This document shows positions 44,021 through 52,730 of a DNA stretch of 64,000 bases, one piece after another. The translations under genes were made by a program, and so were the position numbers. This stretch comes from Ignavibacterium sp. (GTDB lineage Bacteria; Bacteroidota; Ignavibacteria; Ignavibacteriales; Ignavibacteriaceae). Under the pieces are notes generated by a model. The model saw only the letters and a program-made list of their open reading frames with translations, was not told the DNA's origin and searched no databases. The DNA is taken from contig JAGXRK010000046.1 in the NCBI GenBank assembly GCA_018335755.1, positions 1 to 64,000 on the forward strand, in the 5' to 3' direction. Position 1 is the first letter of the stretch, and each line of letters begins with the position of its first letter.

Positions 44021-46027
44021 TTAATTAGAATTTTCCAGAACAATTTCTGCAATATCCTTTACTGAAATTTTTTCAGTCTTTTCAAAATGTTTAACACCAT
44101 CTGTCATCATAGTCATACAAAACGGGCAAGCAGAAGCAATAGTTGACGCATTAGTTTCAATTGCTTCGCGTGTTCTTTCTTCATTAATTCTACCGCCTTC
44201 TTCATCTTCAAGAAACATTCTTCCGCCTCCGGCACCGCAGCAGTATCCCCTGCTTTTATTTCGTTCCATTTCAACAAGATCAACTGAGGCAATTTTATTT
44301 AAAGCTTTTCTTGGCGGATTATAAACATCGTTATATCTTCCAAGGTAGCAAGAATCGTGATAAGTAACCTTATGAGTTTCAGCCGTACCGTTTAATTTGA
44401 TCTTTCCGTCTTCAATAAGTTCATTTATTAATTCTGTATGATGCTTAACTTCAAAATTGCCGCCGAATTGTTTATACTCATTCTTTAATGAATGATAACA
44501 ATGCGGACAAGCTGTTACAATCTTTTTTACACCGTAGTTATTTAAAGTTTCAACATTCTCCATCATCATCATCTGGGCAAGATATTCATTTCCCAATCTA
44601 CGGGCTGTATCACCGTTGCATTTTTCTTCAGTACCAAGAATTCTGAAATTAACACCGGCTTTCTGCATTAAAGAGGCAAAAGCCCTCGAAACTTTTTTAT
44701 ATCTGTCGTCAAATGAACCCGCACATCCAACCCAGAACAAGTATTCTGTGTTTTTATCTTCCGCCATTGTTTTAACGTTTAATCCTTCCGCCCATTCGGC
44801 ACGGTCTGCAGCATTAAAAGCCCAGGGTGTAAAGTTTGTTTCCAGACTCTTAAATACATTGTTAAGATTGGACGGAAACTGTGATTCTGAAAGAACAAGA
44901 TATCGGCGCATATCAACTATTGAGTCAATGTGCTCTATCATAACTGGACATTCCTGAACACAAGCCATACAGGTTGTACACTGCCAGAGCTCTTTGTCAG
45001 ATATATAATCGTGAACTAAAGTTTTTCCGAAAATTCCTTCATCATTATTACCTGCAGCCAGTAAAGGTGCTTTTTCTTCTGTCCTTTTTCTGATATCTAC
45101 GATTATCTTTCTGGGTGATAATGTTTTTCCAACAATATTAGCCGGACAAACAGCTGTACACCTTCCGCATTCTGTACAGGAATAGCCATCCAGAAGCTGC
45201 TTCCAGGAAAAATGTTCAATGTCAGAATTACCAAACTGTTCTGCACTTTCATCTTCAAGGTTTAGCTTTTTAAGTGTATTTCTGTCAGGTTCAAGGTTAG
45301 AAAAATACACATTCGGAATTGAAGATAAAACGTGAAGATGTTTTGAATAAGGTAAAAAGTTCAAAAAAGCAAAAATGATCAGAATATGCGCCCACCAGAA
45401 AAATTCATAAAAGAAGGGAGCGCTGGAACCATCAGTAAACATAATACTGCTTAATGCAGCAGATATGGGTCTTATCTCGTCTTCTCCGGTTGTAAATGCG
45501 TTCATTGCAATACCGGAAGCATATTGTCCAAGCATTGTAATGCAAACGAACATTATCATCAAAAGAATAAACGCTGCATCTATTTTGCCGGATTTATCAA
45601 CTTCTAACCGAGGAACCTTTATTACAAATCTTCTATAAAGAGAATATATTACTGATAAGATTACCAGTATTGCAAAAACTTCGTGCACAATACTTATTAT
45701 TGAATAAAAGCCGCCTAAAAACTCAAGATTAAAAGGAGTATAAAAACCCTGAAATATTGTTTCAATTACTGCCACGATAAAGAGAACAAAGCCCCAGAAG
45801 ATAAGAAAATGGAGAATGCCTGCAACAGGATCGCGTAATAGTTTTGATTGAGCAAATGCAATAGTCCAGACCCGTTTTAGTCTTTCTCCAACATTATCAA
45901 AACGATCATCCTTTTTCTTTGCAACCTTAAGATATTTTATAAGATTGGAGCAGCTGTATATAAAAAATCCGATTGCTCCTGAGAACACCAGAATGAAAAT
46001 TATATTCTTAATTCCGAAAGCAGGCAT
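44021..46027 (-). CDS. membrane FeS oxidoreductase (HdrD/GlpC-like with NarI-like domain), probable ETF:menaquinone oxidoreductase
   Basis: 668 residues. Residues 1-~250: five or six helices of the NarI/cytochrome-b type with histidines (GILHFLIFWG, ISIVHEVFAI, FFWWAHILIIF, YSKHLHVL). Then two [4Fe-4S] motifs, CTECGRCTAVCP (~285) and CTTCMACVQECP (~350), and two CCG domains (TACPHCYHSLKNEY; HDSCYLG ... YCCGAGGGRM ... SACPFCMTMM). This matches the membrane ETF:(methyl)menaquinone oxidoreductase group that links acyl-CoA dehydrogenases to the quinone pool. No etfAB genes are adjacent, so this role rests on architecture. Confidence 0.85.
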   Translation of the reverse strand: MPAFGIKNIIFILVFSGAIGFFIYSCSNLIKYLKVAKKKDDRFDNVGERLKRVWTIAFAQSKLLRDPVAGILHFLIFWGFVLFIVAVIETIFQGFYTPFNLEFLGGFYSIISIVHEVFAILVILSVIYSLYRRFVIKVPRLEVDKSGKIDAAFILLMIMFVCITMLGQYASGIAMNAFTTGEDEIRPISAALSSIMFTDGSSAPFFYEFFWWAHILIIFAFLNFLPYSKHLHVLSSIPNVYFSNLEPDRNTLKKLNLEDESAEQFGNSDIEHFSWKQLLDGYSCTECGRCTAVCPANIVGKTLSPRKIIVDIRKRTEEKAPLLAAGNNDEGIFGKTLVHDYISDKELWQCTTCMACVQECPVMIEHIDSIVDMRRYLVLSESQFPSNLNNVFKSLETNFTPWAFNAADRAEWAEGLNVKTMAEDKNTEYLFWVGCAGSFDDRYKKVSRAFASLMQKAGVNFRILGTEEKCNGDTARRLGNEYLAQMMMMENVETLNNYGVKKIVTACPHCYHSLKNEYKQFGGNFEVKHHTELINELIEDGKIKLNGTAETHKVTYHDSCYLGRYNDVYNPPRKALNKIASVDLVEMERNKSRGYCCGAGGGRMFLEDEEGGRINEERTREAIETNASTIASACPFCMTMMTDGVKHFEKTEKISVKDIAEIVLENSN

Positions 46028-46046
46028 ATTAATGGATAAGAATTAA

Positions 46047-46619
46047 TTACTTAATTGATTTCTTAATGCCAAAATAAATTGACGCTGACGCAATAACCTT
46101 GGCTACTGTCCATACAGAAAATATTACAGCACCAAGTTTGAATGCTTCAGAAAAATCTCTTACATAAAATGTATAGAGGAAAGACATTCCTGATAGAATA
46201 ATGAGGGCATTTCCTGCAAACATTGCCAGAACAACAGGTATATAACTTTTATTTTTTTCAATAACATATCCGGTTAAGTAAGCTGCAACCGGAAATGCAA
46301 GAAGATATCCACCTGTAGGACCAAATAATCTGGCAAAACCCACTAAACCATCAGGGGTTTGGGCAAATATCGGCAGACCAACAGAGCCTAATGCTAAATA
46401 CAGCAACTGGCTGTAAGCACCATTCCTGGCACCAAGAAAAGCACCGGCAAGAACAACCATCATTGTCTGTAACGTAAAAGGAACAGGTTTAATTGGAATG
46501 GTAATTTGAGCAGCAACTGCTGTAAGAAATGTAAAAGTTATTATCCAGAATAGTGAAGAAGATTTAACTAAGTTAAATGTTTTTAGAAGTTTACTGTTTT
46601 TAACAGATTCTTGAATCAT
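46047..46619 (-). CDS. bioY: biotin transporter BioY
   Basis: 190 residues, six helices. BioY signatures: AAQITIPIKPVPFTLQTMMVVLAGAFLGAR (the I.P.P.T.Q pattern), LGSVGLPIFA, and GPTGGYLLAFPVAAYLTGY. S-component of biotin ECF transporters; the ECF module is not nearby and BioY may act alone. Its 5' end overlaps the hydrolase gene by 20 bp, implying one transcript. Confidence 0.93.
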   Translation of the reverse strand: MIQESVKNSKLLKTFNLVKSSSLFWIITFTFLTAVAAQITIPIKPVPFTLQTMMVVLAGAFLGARNGAYSQLLYLALGSVGLPIFAQTPDGLVGFARLFGPTGGYLLAFPVAAYLTGYVIEKNKSYIPVVLAMFAGNALIILSGMSFLYTFYVRDFSEAFKLGAVIFSVWTVAKVIASASIYFGIKKSIK

Positions 46620-47463
46620 CGTTTATTTCCTTAAATAGATTTATATTAAAAAATTTTTCAGTTTTAGTTAATACCATATCGAACTTTTCATTTGAGCCGG
46701 AAAACGGGTGAACAATGTTAAATGTATGTCCCGCCGATCTTATGATTTCTATTTCTGAATTATTTTTATCAGACCATTCATACAACTGCTCTGCTTCTTT
46801 AAAAGGAACAGTAACATCTTGTTCACCGTGTACAATTAAAAATGGAATTTTTATAGAGTTTAATGCTTTCTCTAAATTGAGTGAAGAATCTTTATTATTT
46901 TCAATATCATCCAGCAATGTTACGTTTAATCGCATTAACTGTTTTGTACGGGCATTCAGGATTTCAACATAGCCTTTTTCACGCCATTCATTCTTCTGTC
47001 TCTCAGTGTACCTGTCAATTTTTGCAACAGAAGCCCAAACTGTTAAGGCAGATACCGCTTTATTTTCTGATGCTGCTAAAATTGAAACTGCTCCACCGCG
47101 GCTATGGCCTAGTAAACCAAATTTTTTATTATTGGTTTTACCAAAAAAACCGCTTCGGTAATTTTCAATTAGCTCATTTAATTCATCAATTTCTAAAGAA
47201 ATAGTATTATTCGCAAATTTATCCAGTTCAGTAAATTCTGATGGATTATCGCCTATGCCGTTATGAGAAAAATTAAATGAAAGTACAAAGTAATTCTTAT
47301 CAGCAAAGTAGTTCGATGTAAAATTCCAAAAACCCCAATCTTTAAAACCTTTGAAGCCATGAACAAATATCAAACAGGGAGAAGAAGCAAGATTTTTCAT
47401 TCCATAAGCAGTAATTCTTAAAATATCATTTCTGCTTGTTTTTAGAATAAAATCTTTACTCAT
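46600..47463 (-). CDS. alpha/beta-hydrolase family protein
   Basis: 287 residues. CLIFVHGFKGFKDW (oxyanion His-Gly), FNFSHNGIGDNP, LLGHSRGGAVSI with the nucleophile Ser near residue 122, VHGEQDVTVPFKEAEQLY (Asp) and SAGHTFN (His) give a full catalytic triad. Resembles dienelactone-hydrolase/acyl-peptidase-like bacterial hydrolases; substrate unknown. First gene of a two-gene unit with bioY. Confidence 0.88.
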   Translation of the reverse strand: MSKDFILKTSRNDILRITAYGMKNLASSPCLIFVHGFKGFKDWGFWNFTSNYFADKNYFVLSFNFSHNGIGDNPSEFTELDKFANNTISLEIDELNELIENYRSGFFGKTNNKKFGLLGHSRGGAVSILAASENKAVSALTVWASVAKIDRYTERQKNEWREKGYVEILNARTKQLMRLNVTLLDDIENNKDSSLNLEKALNSIKIPFLIVHGEQDVTVPFKEAEQLYEWSDKNNSEIEIIRSAGHTFNIVHPFSGSNEKFDMVLTKTEKFFNINLFKEINDDSRIC

Positions 47464-47775
47464 TGTATTGAAATATGCTTAATAAAGCAAACAATGTCAA
47501 TATTTTAGCTCAATTTCTCAATTTTTTAATTTAAGATTATTTTTCGGAAAGAGCCGTTTTTTAATCATTTTTTAGGCTTTTAAGGAATTTTGATCGATAA
47601 GTGAATTTTTTTCATAAAAATTTAATGCAAATCTTACTCAATTTCTATAAATTTTATCAATCACTCTAAACTTATCGATTAAGGATTTAAAATGAATAAT
47701 TGCCATTTCAGTTTATTTTGTCACTTCCTTTGATTATTTTTTAACAGGAAGAATAACATAATCTTATCAGAATAA
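47464..47775. other. 312-bp AT-rich divergent intergenic region
   Basis: Between the hydrolase and hisA-like genes, which read away from it. Contains a 10-bp perfect inverted repeat ATCGATAAGT (47593-47602) / ACTTATCGAT (47670-47679) 67 bp apart. No coding sequence or RNA recognised. Confidence 0.6.
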
Positions 47776-48537
47776 ATGAATATCCGCAGATTTTTACTAG
47801 TAATTCCTTCAATTGACATTAAGGATGGAAAAACTGTTAGAGTTGTTCAGGGAATACCGGAACTAAATTGTTTAGAGTATGGCGATGATCCCGTTGAAAT
47901 GGCAAAACTGTGGCGGGCTGAAAATGCAAAGATGATCCACGTAGTTGATTTTGATGGTGCTTTCGATCATTCTAATAAAAACCTTAAAATAGTTGAAAAA
48001 ATTTGTTCATCAGTGGTTATTCCTGTCGAATTTGCCGGTGGAATAAGAACCCTTGATGATGCCAAAGCTGTAATGGAAACAGGAGTTGCAAGAATAGCTA
48101 TTTCAACTTTAGTCTTTGAAGACAGAGCTGAGTTCGAAAAAATTTTTAATCTCTATGGGCCAAATAAAGTGATTGTGTGCTTTGATATTATTGATGAAGA
48201 GTTGATAATAAGAGGAAAAAGAAAAAAAACAGGTTTAAACTATCTTGATTTTGCAAAGGAAATTTCGTTAATTGGTGTAGAAAGATTCATTGTTACAGAT
48301 ATTCAAAGAAACGGTTTACTTAAAGGTCCAAACCTTGAATACTCATATAATATTGCCAAACAAACCAATTCAAAAGTAACTCATTCAGGCGGTATTAGAA
48401 ATAAAGATGAATTGATGGATCTGCAGCAATATTTGGAAGATGGAATTGACTCCGTTATTGTAGGAAGGGCATTTTATGAAAACAGATTTCCTTGTCAAAA
48501 ATTATGGCGTGTGGCAGAATCAGGAATTTTTAATTAG
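47776..48537 (+). CDS. hisA: HisA-family phosphoribosyl isomerase
   Basis: 253-residue TIM barrel. The general-acid/base aspartates are kept: VIPSIDIKDGKTVRVVQG (Asp near 14) and FIVTDIQRNGLLKGPN (Asp near 175). Phosphate loops EFAGGIRTLDDAKAVM and THSGGIRNKDEL and the end VGRAFYE also fit. HisA converts ProFAR to PRFAR in histidine synthesis. No other his genes are adjacent, and the second motif is TDIQRNG where TDI.RDG is usual, so a HisA-like variant is possible. First gene of a run with cNMP-binding and Usp genes. Confidence 0.85.
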   Translation: MNIRRFLLVIPSIDIKDGKTVRVVQGIPELNCLEYGDDPVEMAKLWRAENAKMIHVVDFDGAFDHSNKNLKIVEKICSSVVIPVEFAGGIRTLDDAKAVMETGVARIAISTLVFEDRAEFEKIFNLYGPNKVIVCFDIIDEELIIRGKRKKTGLNYLDFAKEISLIGVERFIVTDIQRNGLLKGPNLEYSYNIAKQTNSKVTHSGGIRNKDELMDLQQYLEDGIDSVIVGRAFYENRFPCQKLWRVAESGIFN

Positions 48538-48546
48538 AGGTTGATT

Positions 48547-49104
48547 ATGCAAAATTCAAATGATAAAGTTGTTCATAGTAATTTTTGGACCAACATTTTC
48601 AACTCACCAACAGAAAAGATGGATCTTGAACAATCTCTTCTGTCTATTCCTGTATTTAGATCAATTAAGAAAAGAGATCTTCATTTACTATTAAAAATTA
48701 TCCACAACAGGAGTTACGTTCCGGGTGAGTTTATCTTTTACCAGGGTGATCCTGGTATTGGATTATATATTATCCGTGAGGGTGAGGTTCAAATAGAAAG
48801 AGAAACTGATGCTGGAGAAAAAATTACTCTCGCAACTTTTTCCAAAGGCGACTTTTTTGGTGAATTAGCACTTGTGGATGGAGAAAAAAGATCAGCGTCG
48901 GCAGTAGCAGTAAATGAATGCAGGGTGGCAGTAATTTTCAAACCTGATCTTGATGAATTTATAGAAAGATATCCTAAAAAAGGTATTAAAATTTTGAGCG
49001 GTATATCAAGTATTGTCGCCATTAGATTGAGAAAACTGAATGAAGATTATTTTCAGTTAATTAAAGAAAAACTAAAAACAAAGGAAGAAGATCATGGAAC
49101 TTAA
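48547..49104 (+). CDS. cyclic-nucleotide-binding domain protein without HTH
   Basis: 185 residues from ATG 48547 (the TTG at 48541 overlaps the GAGG ribosome site). Residues ~33-150 are one cNMP-binding domain with an intact phosphate cassette FGELALVDGEKRSASAVAV (Glu and Arg kept) and IIREGEVQIERETD. The C terminus is a short charged helix, not a winged helix, so it is a signal receiver rather than a transcription factor. Overlaps the Usp gene by 11 bp, indicating a joint function. Confidence 0.85.
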   Translation: MQNSNDKVVHSNFWTNIFNSPTEKMDLEQSLLSIPVFRSIKKRDLHLLLKIIHNRSYVPGEFIFYQGDPGIGLYIIREGEVQIERETDAGEKITLATFSKGDFFGELALVDGEKRSASAVAVNECRVAVIFKPDLDEFIERYPKKGIKILSGISSIVAIRLRKLNEDYFQLIKEKLKTKEEDHGT

Positions 49105-49585
49105 TATTAAAAAGGTATTGGTGCCTATTGACTTCTCGGATTATTCAAAAAGTGCTTTAAGATATGCAGTTAATTTTGCAAAAATTTTCAAAGCCGAAAT
49201 ATTTCTTATTTATGTTGTTGAACCCATAATTTATCCGCCTGATTTCAGTATGGGGCAGATAGCTATACCTGCTGTTACAACGGAATTTGATGAAAGAGCA
49301 AAAGAAGAATTAACCAAGCTTGCCAAAACTGAAATTCCGGGTGAAATAAAAGTTACAACCATTATTAAAACAGGTAAACCATTCGTTGAAATCATCGAAA
49401 CAGCATCTGAGTCTGATATTGATATAATTATTATTGCTACACACGGACATTCCGGTGTTGAACATATTTTATTTGGAAGCACAGCTGAAAAAGTTGTTAG
49501 AAAAGCACCCTGCCCTGTTCTAACTTTACGGGAGCCTGTAAAAGGATTTTTATTTAAGGAAGAAATTAAAAAAACTAAAGGCTAG
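49094..49585 (+). CDS. universal stress protein (UspA family)
   Basis: 163 residues, single Usp domain: KKVLVPIDFSDYSKSALRYAVNFA at the N terminus and the ATP-binding GHSGVEHILFGSTAEKVVRKAPCPVLTL-like segment (GxxG(9)GS/T) at ~120-147, so the ATP-binding branch. Coupled to the cNMP-binding gene upstream, overlapping by 11 bp; ends in a 4-bp convergent overlap with the polyprenyl synthase gene. Confidence 0.92.
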   Translation: MELNIKKVLVPIDFSDYSKSALRYAVNFAKIFKAEIFLIYVVEPIIYPPDFSMGQIAIPAVTTEFDERAKEELTKLAKTEIPGEIKVTTIIKTGKPFVEIIETASESDIDIIIIATHGHSGVEHILFGSTAEKVVRKAPCPVLTLREPVKGFLFKEEIKKTKG

Positions 49586-50562
49586 TTTTTTCTTTCCGTA
49601 ATGAAATCAACGAGTGATTCAAGAGCTATTTTTGCTGGTGAGTCAGGAAAAATACTAAGAGATTCTTTTGCCTCAACGGAATATTTTTGCGCTGTTTGAA
49701 GTGCATAGTCGATACCATTATTTTCTCTTACAAACTGAATAATCTTTTTTACTTTATCTTTATCTTTTCCATTTTTTAGCAGCTTCTTAATTTCAGATGC
49801 TTTACTGTCACTCACTTGCCGCAGAGAATATATCAAAGGTAAAGTAATCTTTTTTTCTTTTATGTCTCCCCCCACCGGTTTGCCAATCAGACTGGAAGTT
49901 CCTTCATAATCAAGAATATCATCACGTATCTGAAATGATATACCTATAGAATGACCGAATTTTTTCAAAGCTTCGTGATATTCAGAATTATCGGAGGCAC
50001 TCATTGCTCCAATTACACAGCAGGTTTCTAACAATGATGCAGTTTTATCTGAGATAACCTTAAAATAAGTTTCTTCATCAATATCAAGCTTGCGTGTTTT
50101 TTGAATTTGAAGGAGTTCACCCTCCGACATTCTTCTAACTGCATTTGTAATAACACCCAGAAAATCAAAATCTTTACCTTCAACAGCGATCATTAATCCT
50201 CTGGATAAAAGGTAATCGCCCATAAGAACAGAAACTTTATTCTTAAATAATGCGTTTATTGACCACACTCCCCTGCGCTTATCTGCATTATCAACCACAT
50301 CATCGTGAATAAGTGTTGCTGTGTGAAGAAGTTCAACTAAAACTGCACCACGATAACTTCTGTCATTAACCTTCCCTGCAGTTTTCGAGGACAAAAGAAC
50401 CAGTAAAGGACGGATTTTTTTACCTTTCTGACGAAGTATGTATCTGGTAACGAGATCAACTATACCAACTTTGGATTTCATGGAGTTCTTGAAAAGAAGG
50501 TCGAATTCCTCAAGTTCTTGTTTAATAGGCCGGCTTATTTGTGAAAGTGATTTACTTATCAA
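49582..50562 (-). CDS. trans-polyprenyl diphosphate synthase
   Basis: 326 residues of the FPP/GGPP/octaprenyl synthase family. First Asp-rich motif LIHDDVVDNADKRRG near 83, KIRPLLVLLSSKTAG, LLQIQKTRKLD, GISFQIRDDILDYEG (second Asp motif) and GGDIKEKKITLPLI. The residues before the first motif (VELLHTATLIHDD) are small, typical of long-chain products such as the menaquinone side chain; exact chain length not deducible. Start TTG at 50562 overlaps tatC stop as TTGA. Confidence 0.92.
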   Translation of the reverse strand: MISKSLSQISRPIKQELEEFDLLFKNSMKSKVGIVDLVTRYILRQKGKKIRPLLVLLSSKTAGKVNDRSYRGAVLVELLHTATLIHDDVVDNADKRRGVWSINALFKNKVSVLMGDYLLSRGLMIAVEGKDFDFLGVITNAVRRMSEGELLQIQKTRKLDIDEETYFKVISDKTASLLETCCVIGAMSASDNSEYHEALKKFGHSIGISFQIRDDILDYEGTSSLIGKPVGGDIKEKKITLPLIYSLRQVSDSKASEIKKLLKNGKDKDKVKKIIQFVRENNGIDYALQTAQKYSVEAKESLSIFPDSPAKIALESLVDFITERKN

Positions 50563-51320
50563 CTTTTTCTTTGGGATATTTTTGAAATTAAAATACTTAT
50601 TTCATATAACAGAACCAAAGGAACACCTAAAACCAGTTGTGATACAGGATCGCCACCAGGAGTAAGGAAAGCAGCAAAAATCAGTATAATTACTATTGAA
50701 TGTTTACGATACTTCCTCATTAAACGCGGTGTTAAAATGCCTAGTTTCGAAAGGAAAAATGACAGCATCGGCAGTTCAAATACAAGTCCTGCAGCTAACA
50801 TAACACTCAATATAATTGACATATATTCATCTATAGCAAACTCATTCTTTATTGCTTCAGTTCCAAACTGGGCTGCAAATCCGAATGTAAGAGGCAGCAT
50901 AACAAAATAGGCAAATAAAATTCCGGCTATAAAACAGAAAGAAGAAAAAACAACAATGCTTACTATATATTTACGTTCATTTTTTCTTAAAGCCGGAGAA
51001 ATGAACTTCCATAACTGATAAAATAAATTAGGTATGCTGAAAATAATGCCTACCATTATAGCTACCTGAAAGTATAAAAAAAGTTGTCCGAATGGCCTGA
51101 GATTCTGTAAACCAATTTCATTATCATCAGCCGGTTTAAGCAGTACATCTTCTATTAGAAAATCAATAAATAGCCAGGCAATAACAGTTCCAACTATAAT
51201 ACCAATTGCCGAGTATATAATTCTCCATCTTAATTCCTCGAGATGATCAAGAAAAGACATTGCAGCCCCCATATCTTCTTCTTCTACATCTTCTCTTTTA
51301 ATTACATCTGTATCTGACAC
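50559..51320 (-). CDS. tatC: Sec-independent translocase TatC
   Basis: 253 residues, six helices. MSFLDHLEELRWRII is the TatC N-terminal signature (signal-peptide contact), with later FRPFGQLF-type GLQNLRPFGQLFLYFQVAI, FSIPNLFYQLWKFISPALRKNERKY (conserved P and Glu) and FLTPGGDPVSQLVLGVPLVLLYEISI. Core subunit for export of folded proteins. Start GTG at 51320. Coupled to the polyprenyl synthase downstream and 9 bp after glyA. tatA/B are not in view. Confidence 0.94.
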   Translation of the reverse strand: MSDTDVIKREDVEEEDMGAAMSFLDHLEELRWRIIYSAIGIIVGTVIAWLFIDFLIEDVLLKPADDNEIGLQNLRPFGQLFLYFQVAIMVGIIFSIPNLFYQLWKFISPALRKNERKYIVSIVVFSSFCFIAGILFAYFVMLPLTFGFAAQFGTEAIKNEFAIDEYMSIILSVMLAAGLVFELPMLSFFLSKLGILTPRLMRKYRKHSIVIILIFAAFLTPGGDPVSQLVLGVPLVLLYEISILISKISQRKS

Positions 51321-51329
51321 ATTGCCTCT

Positions 51330-52625
51330 TTAATTACAATATGCAAATAAAGGAAATCCTGAAGCTATTTTTTTTACTTCTTTACTTAGGCTTTCAAGCT
51401 GTTGTTCATCTTTAAAGTTGCTGACGGCTTTATTAATTATTTCAGCAATTGCTTCCATTTCTTTTTCTTTCATCCCCCTTGTAGTCAATGCGGGAGTTCC
51501 TATTCTGATACCGCTTGTTACAAACGGACTTCTTTTATCAAAAGGAACCATGTTCTTATTCACTGTTATACCAGCCTTTTCCAGTGAATGTTCAGCTTCC
51601 TTACCGGTTATATTTTTGTTTGAAAGATCAATCAGCATTAAATGGTTATCAGTTCCTCCGGATACAACATCAAAATCATACTCCATCAATTTTGCAGAAA
51701 GGGCTTTAGCATTCTTTCTTACCTGATCAATATAATTTTTGAACTCACTATTTAATGCCTCACCGAATGCAACAGCCTTTGCCATAATTATATGCATTAG
51801 CGGACCTCCCTGAATGCCAGGCATTACCATACTGTCATAAAGTTCAGACATCATTTTAACTCTATCTCCTTTTGGGGTAGTTAATCCAAATGGATTTTCT
51901 TTATCTTTACCCATAAGTATAATTCCTCCACGTGGACCTCTTAAAGTTTTATGAGTAGTCGATGTAACCACATCACAATATTCAAGCGGATTATTTAAGA
52001 AACCTGCTGCAATTAAACCGGCAGGATGCGCCATATCACATAATAAAAAAGCGCCTACAGAGTCAGCAATTTCTCTGAACTTTTTATAATCCCATTCTCT
52101 TGAATATGCACTTGCCCCGGTTATGATTAATTTAGGTTTTTCCTGTTTTGCAATATCTTCAATTTTATTATAATCAAGCGTTTTTGTTTCTTCATTTAAC
52201 TCATAACCAATCGCTTCATATAATTTGCCCGAAAAGTTTACCGGAGAACCGTGAGTTAAATGACCACCGTGTGCAAGACTTAAACCTAAGAACTTATCTC
52301 CGGGTTTAAGCAAAGTCATAAGCACTGCCATATTTGCCTGAGAACCACTATGCGGCTGAACGTTAACATATTCTGCTTTGAATAATTTTTTTAACCTTTC
52401 TCTTGCAATATCTTCAGCCATATCAACATATTCACAACCACCGTAGTATCGTTTACCGGGATATCCTTCAGCATATTTATTGGTGAGAACTGTACCTGCA
52501 GCTTCCAGAACTGCCGGACTAACAAAGTTTTCAGATGCAATTAATTCTAGTTTATTTAATTGTCTATCTGTTTCAAGTTGTACAACTTTGAATATATCGG
52601 GATCATTTTTTAGATGGTTTTCCAT
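51330..52625 (-). CDS. glyA: serine hydroxymethyltransferase
   Basis: 431 residues from ATG 52623-52625 ([15 protein letters not shown]); the frame continues 13 codons upstream but only to a TTG and without homology. PLP enzyme making glycine and methylene-THF. Seen: [78 protein letters not shown] with the Schiff-base Lys, [18 protein letters not shown]. Links with FolD elsewhere in the window for one-carbon flow. Confidence 0.96.
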   Translation of the reverse strand: MENHLKNDPDIFKVVQLETDRQLNKLELIASENFVSPAVLEAAGTVLTNKYAEGYPGKRYYGGCEYVDMAEDIARERLKKLFKAEYVNVQPHSGSQANMAVLMTLLKPGDKFLGLSLAHGGHLTHGSPVNFSGKLYEAIGYELNEETKTLDYNKIEDIAKQEKPKLIITGASAYSREWDYKKFREIADSVGAFLLCDMAHPAGLIAAGFLNNPLEYCDVVTSTTHKTLRGPRGGIILMGKDKENPFGLTTPKGDRVKMMSELYDSMVMPGIQGGPLMHIIMAKAVAFGEALNSEFKNYIDQVRKNAKALSAKLMEYDFDVVSGGTDNHLMLIDLSNKNITGKEAEHSLEKAGITVNKNMVPFDKRSPFVTSGIRIGTPALTTRGMKEKEMEAIAEIINKAVSNFKDEQQLESLSKEVKKIASGFPLFAYCN

Positions 52626-52667
52626 AATTACAACATTTTTTATTGGTAAATAAGACGAATTCAAAAA

Positions 52668-52700
52668 TAGAAAAGCTTCCCTGAAAACTCAAGGAAGCTT
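52668..52700 (-). terminator. terminator after the TPR lipoprotein gene
   Basis: Arms AAGCTTCC (52673-52680) and GGAAGCTT (52693-52700) pair over a 12-nt loop; the minus-strand 3' side reads TTTCTATTTTT. Confidence 0.75.
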
Positions 52701-52730
52701 ATAATCAATGCAATAAAACTCTTTTATGAT

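Noticed and set aside
44616-44957. 113-codon plus-strand frame
   Set aside because: Antisense to the conserved CCG-domain coding region.
52626-52664. 13-residue extension of GlyA
   Set aside because: Begins with TTG and lacks homology; ATG at 52625 fits the family.
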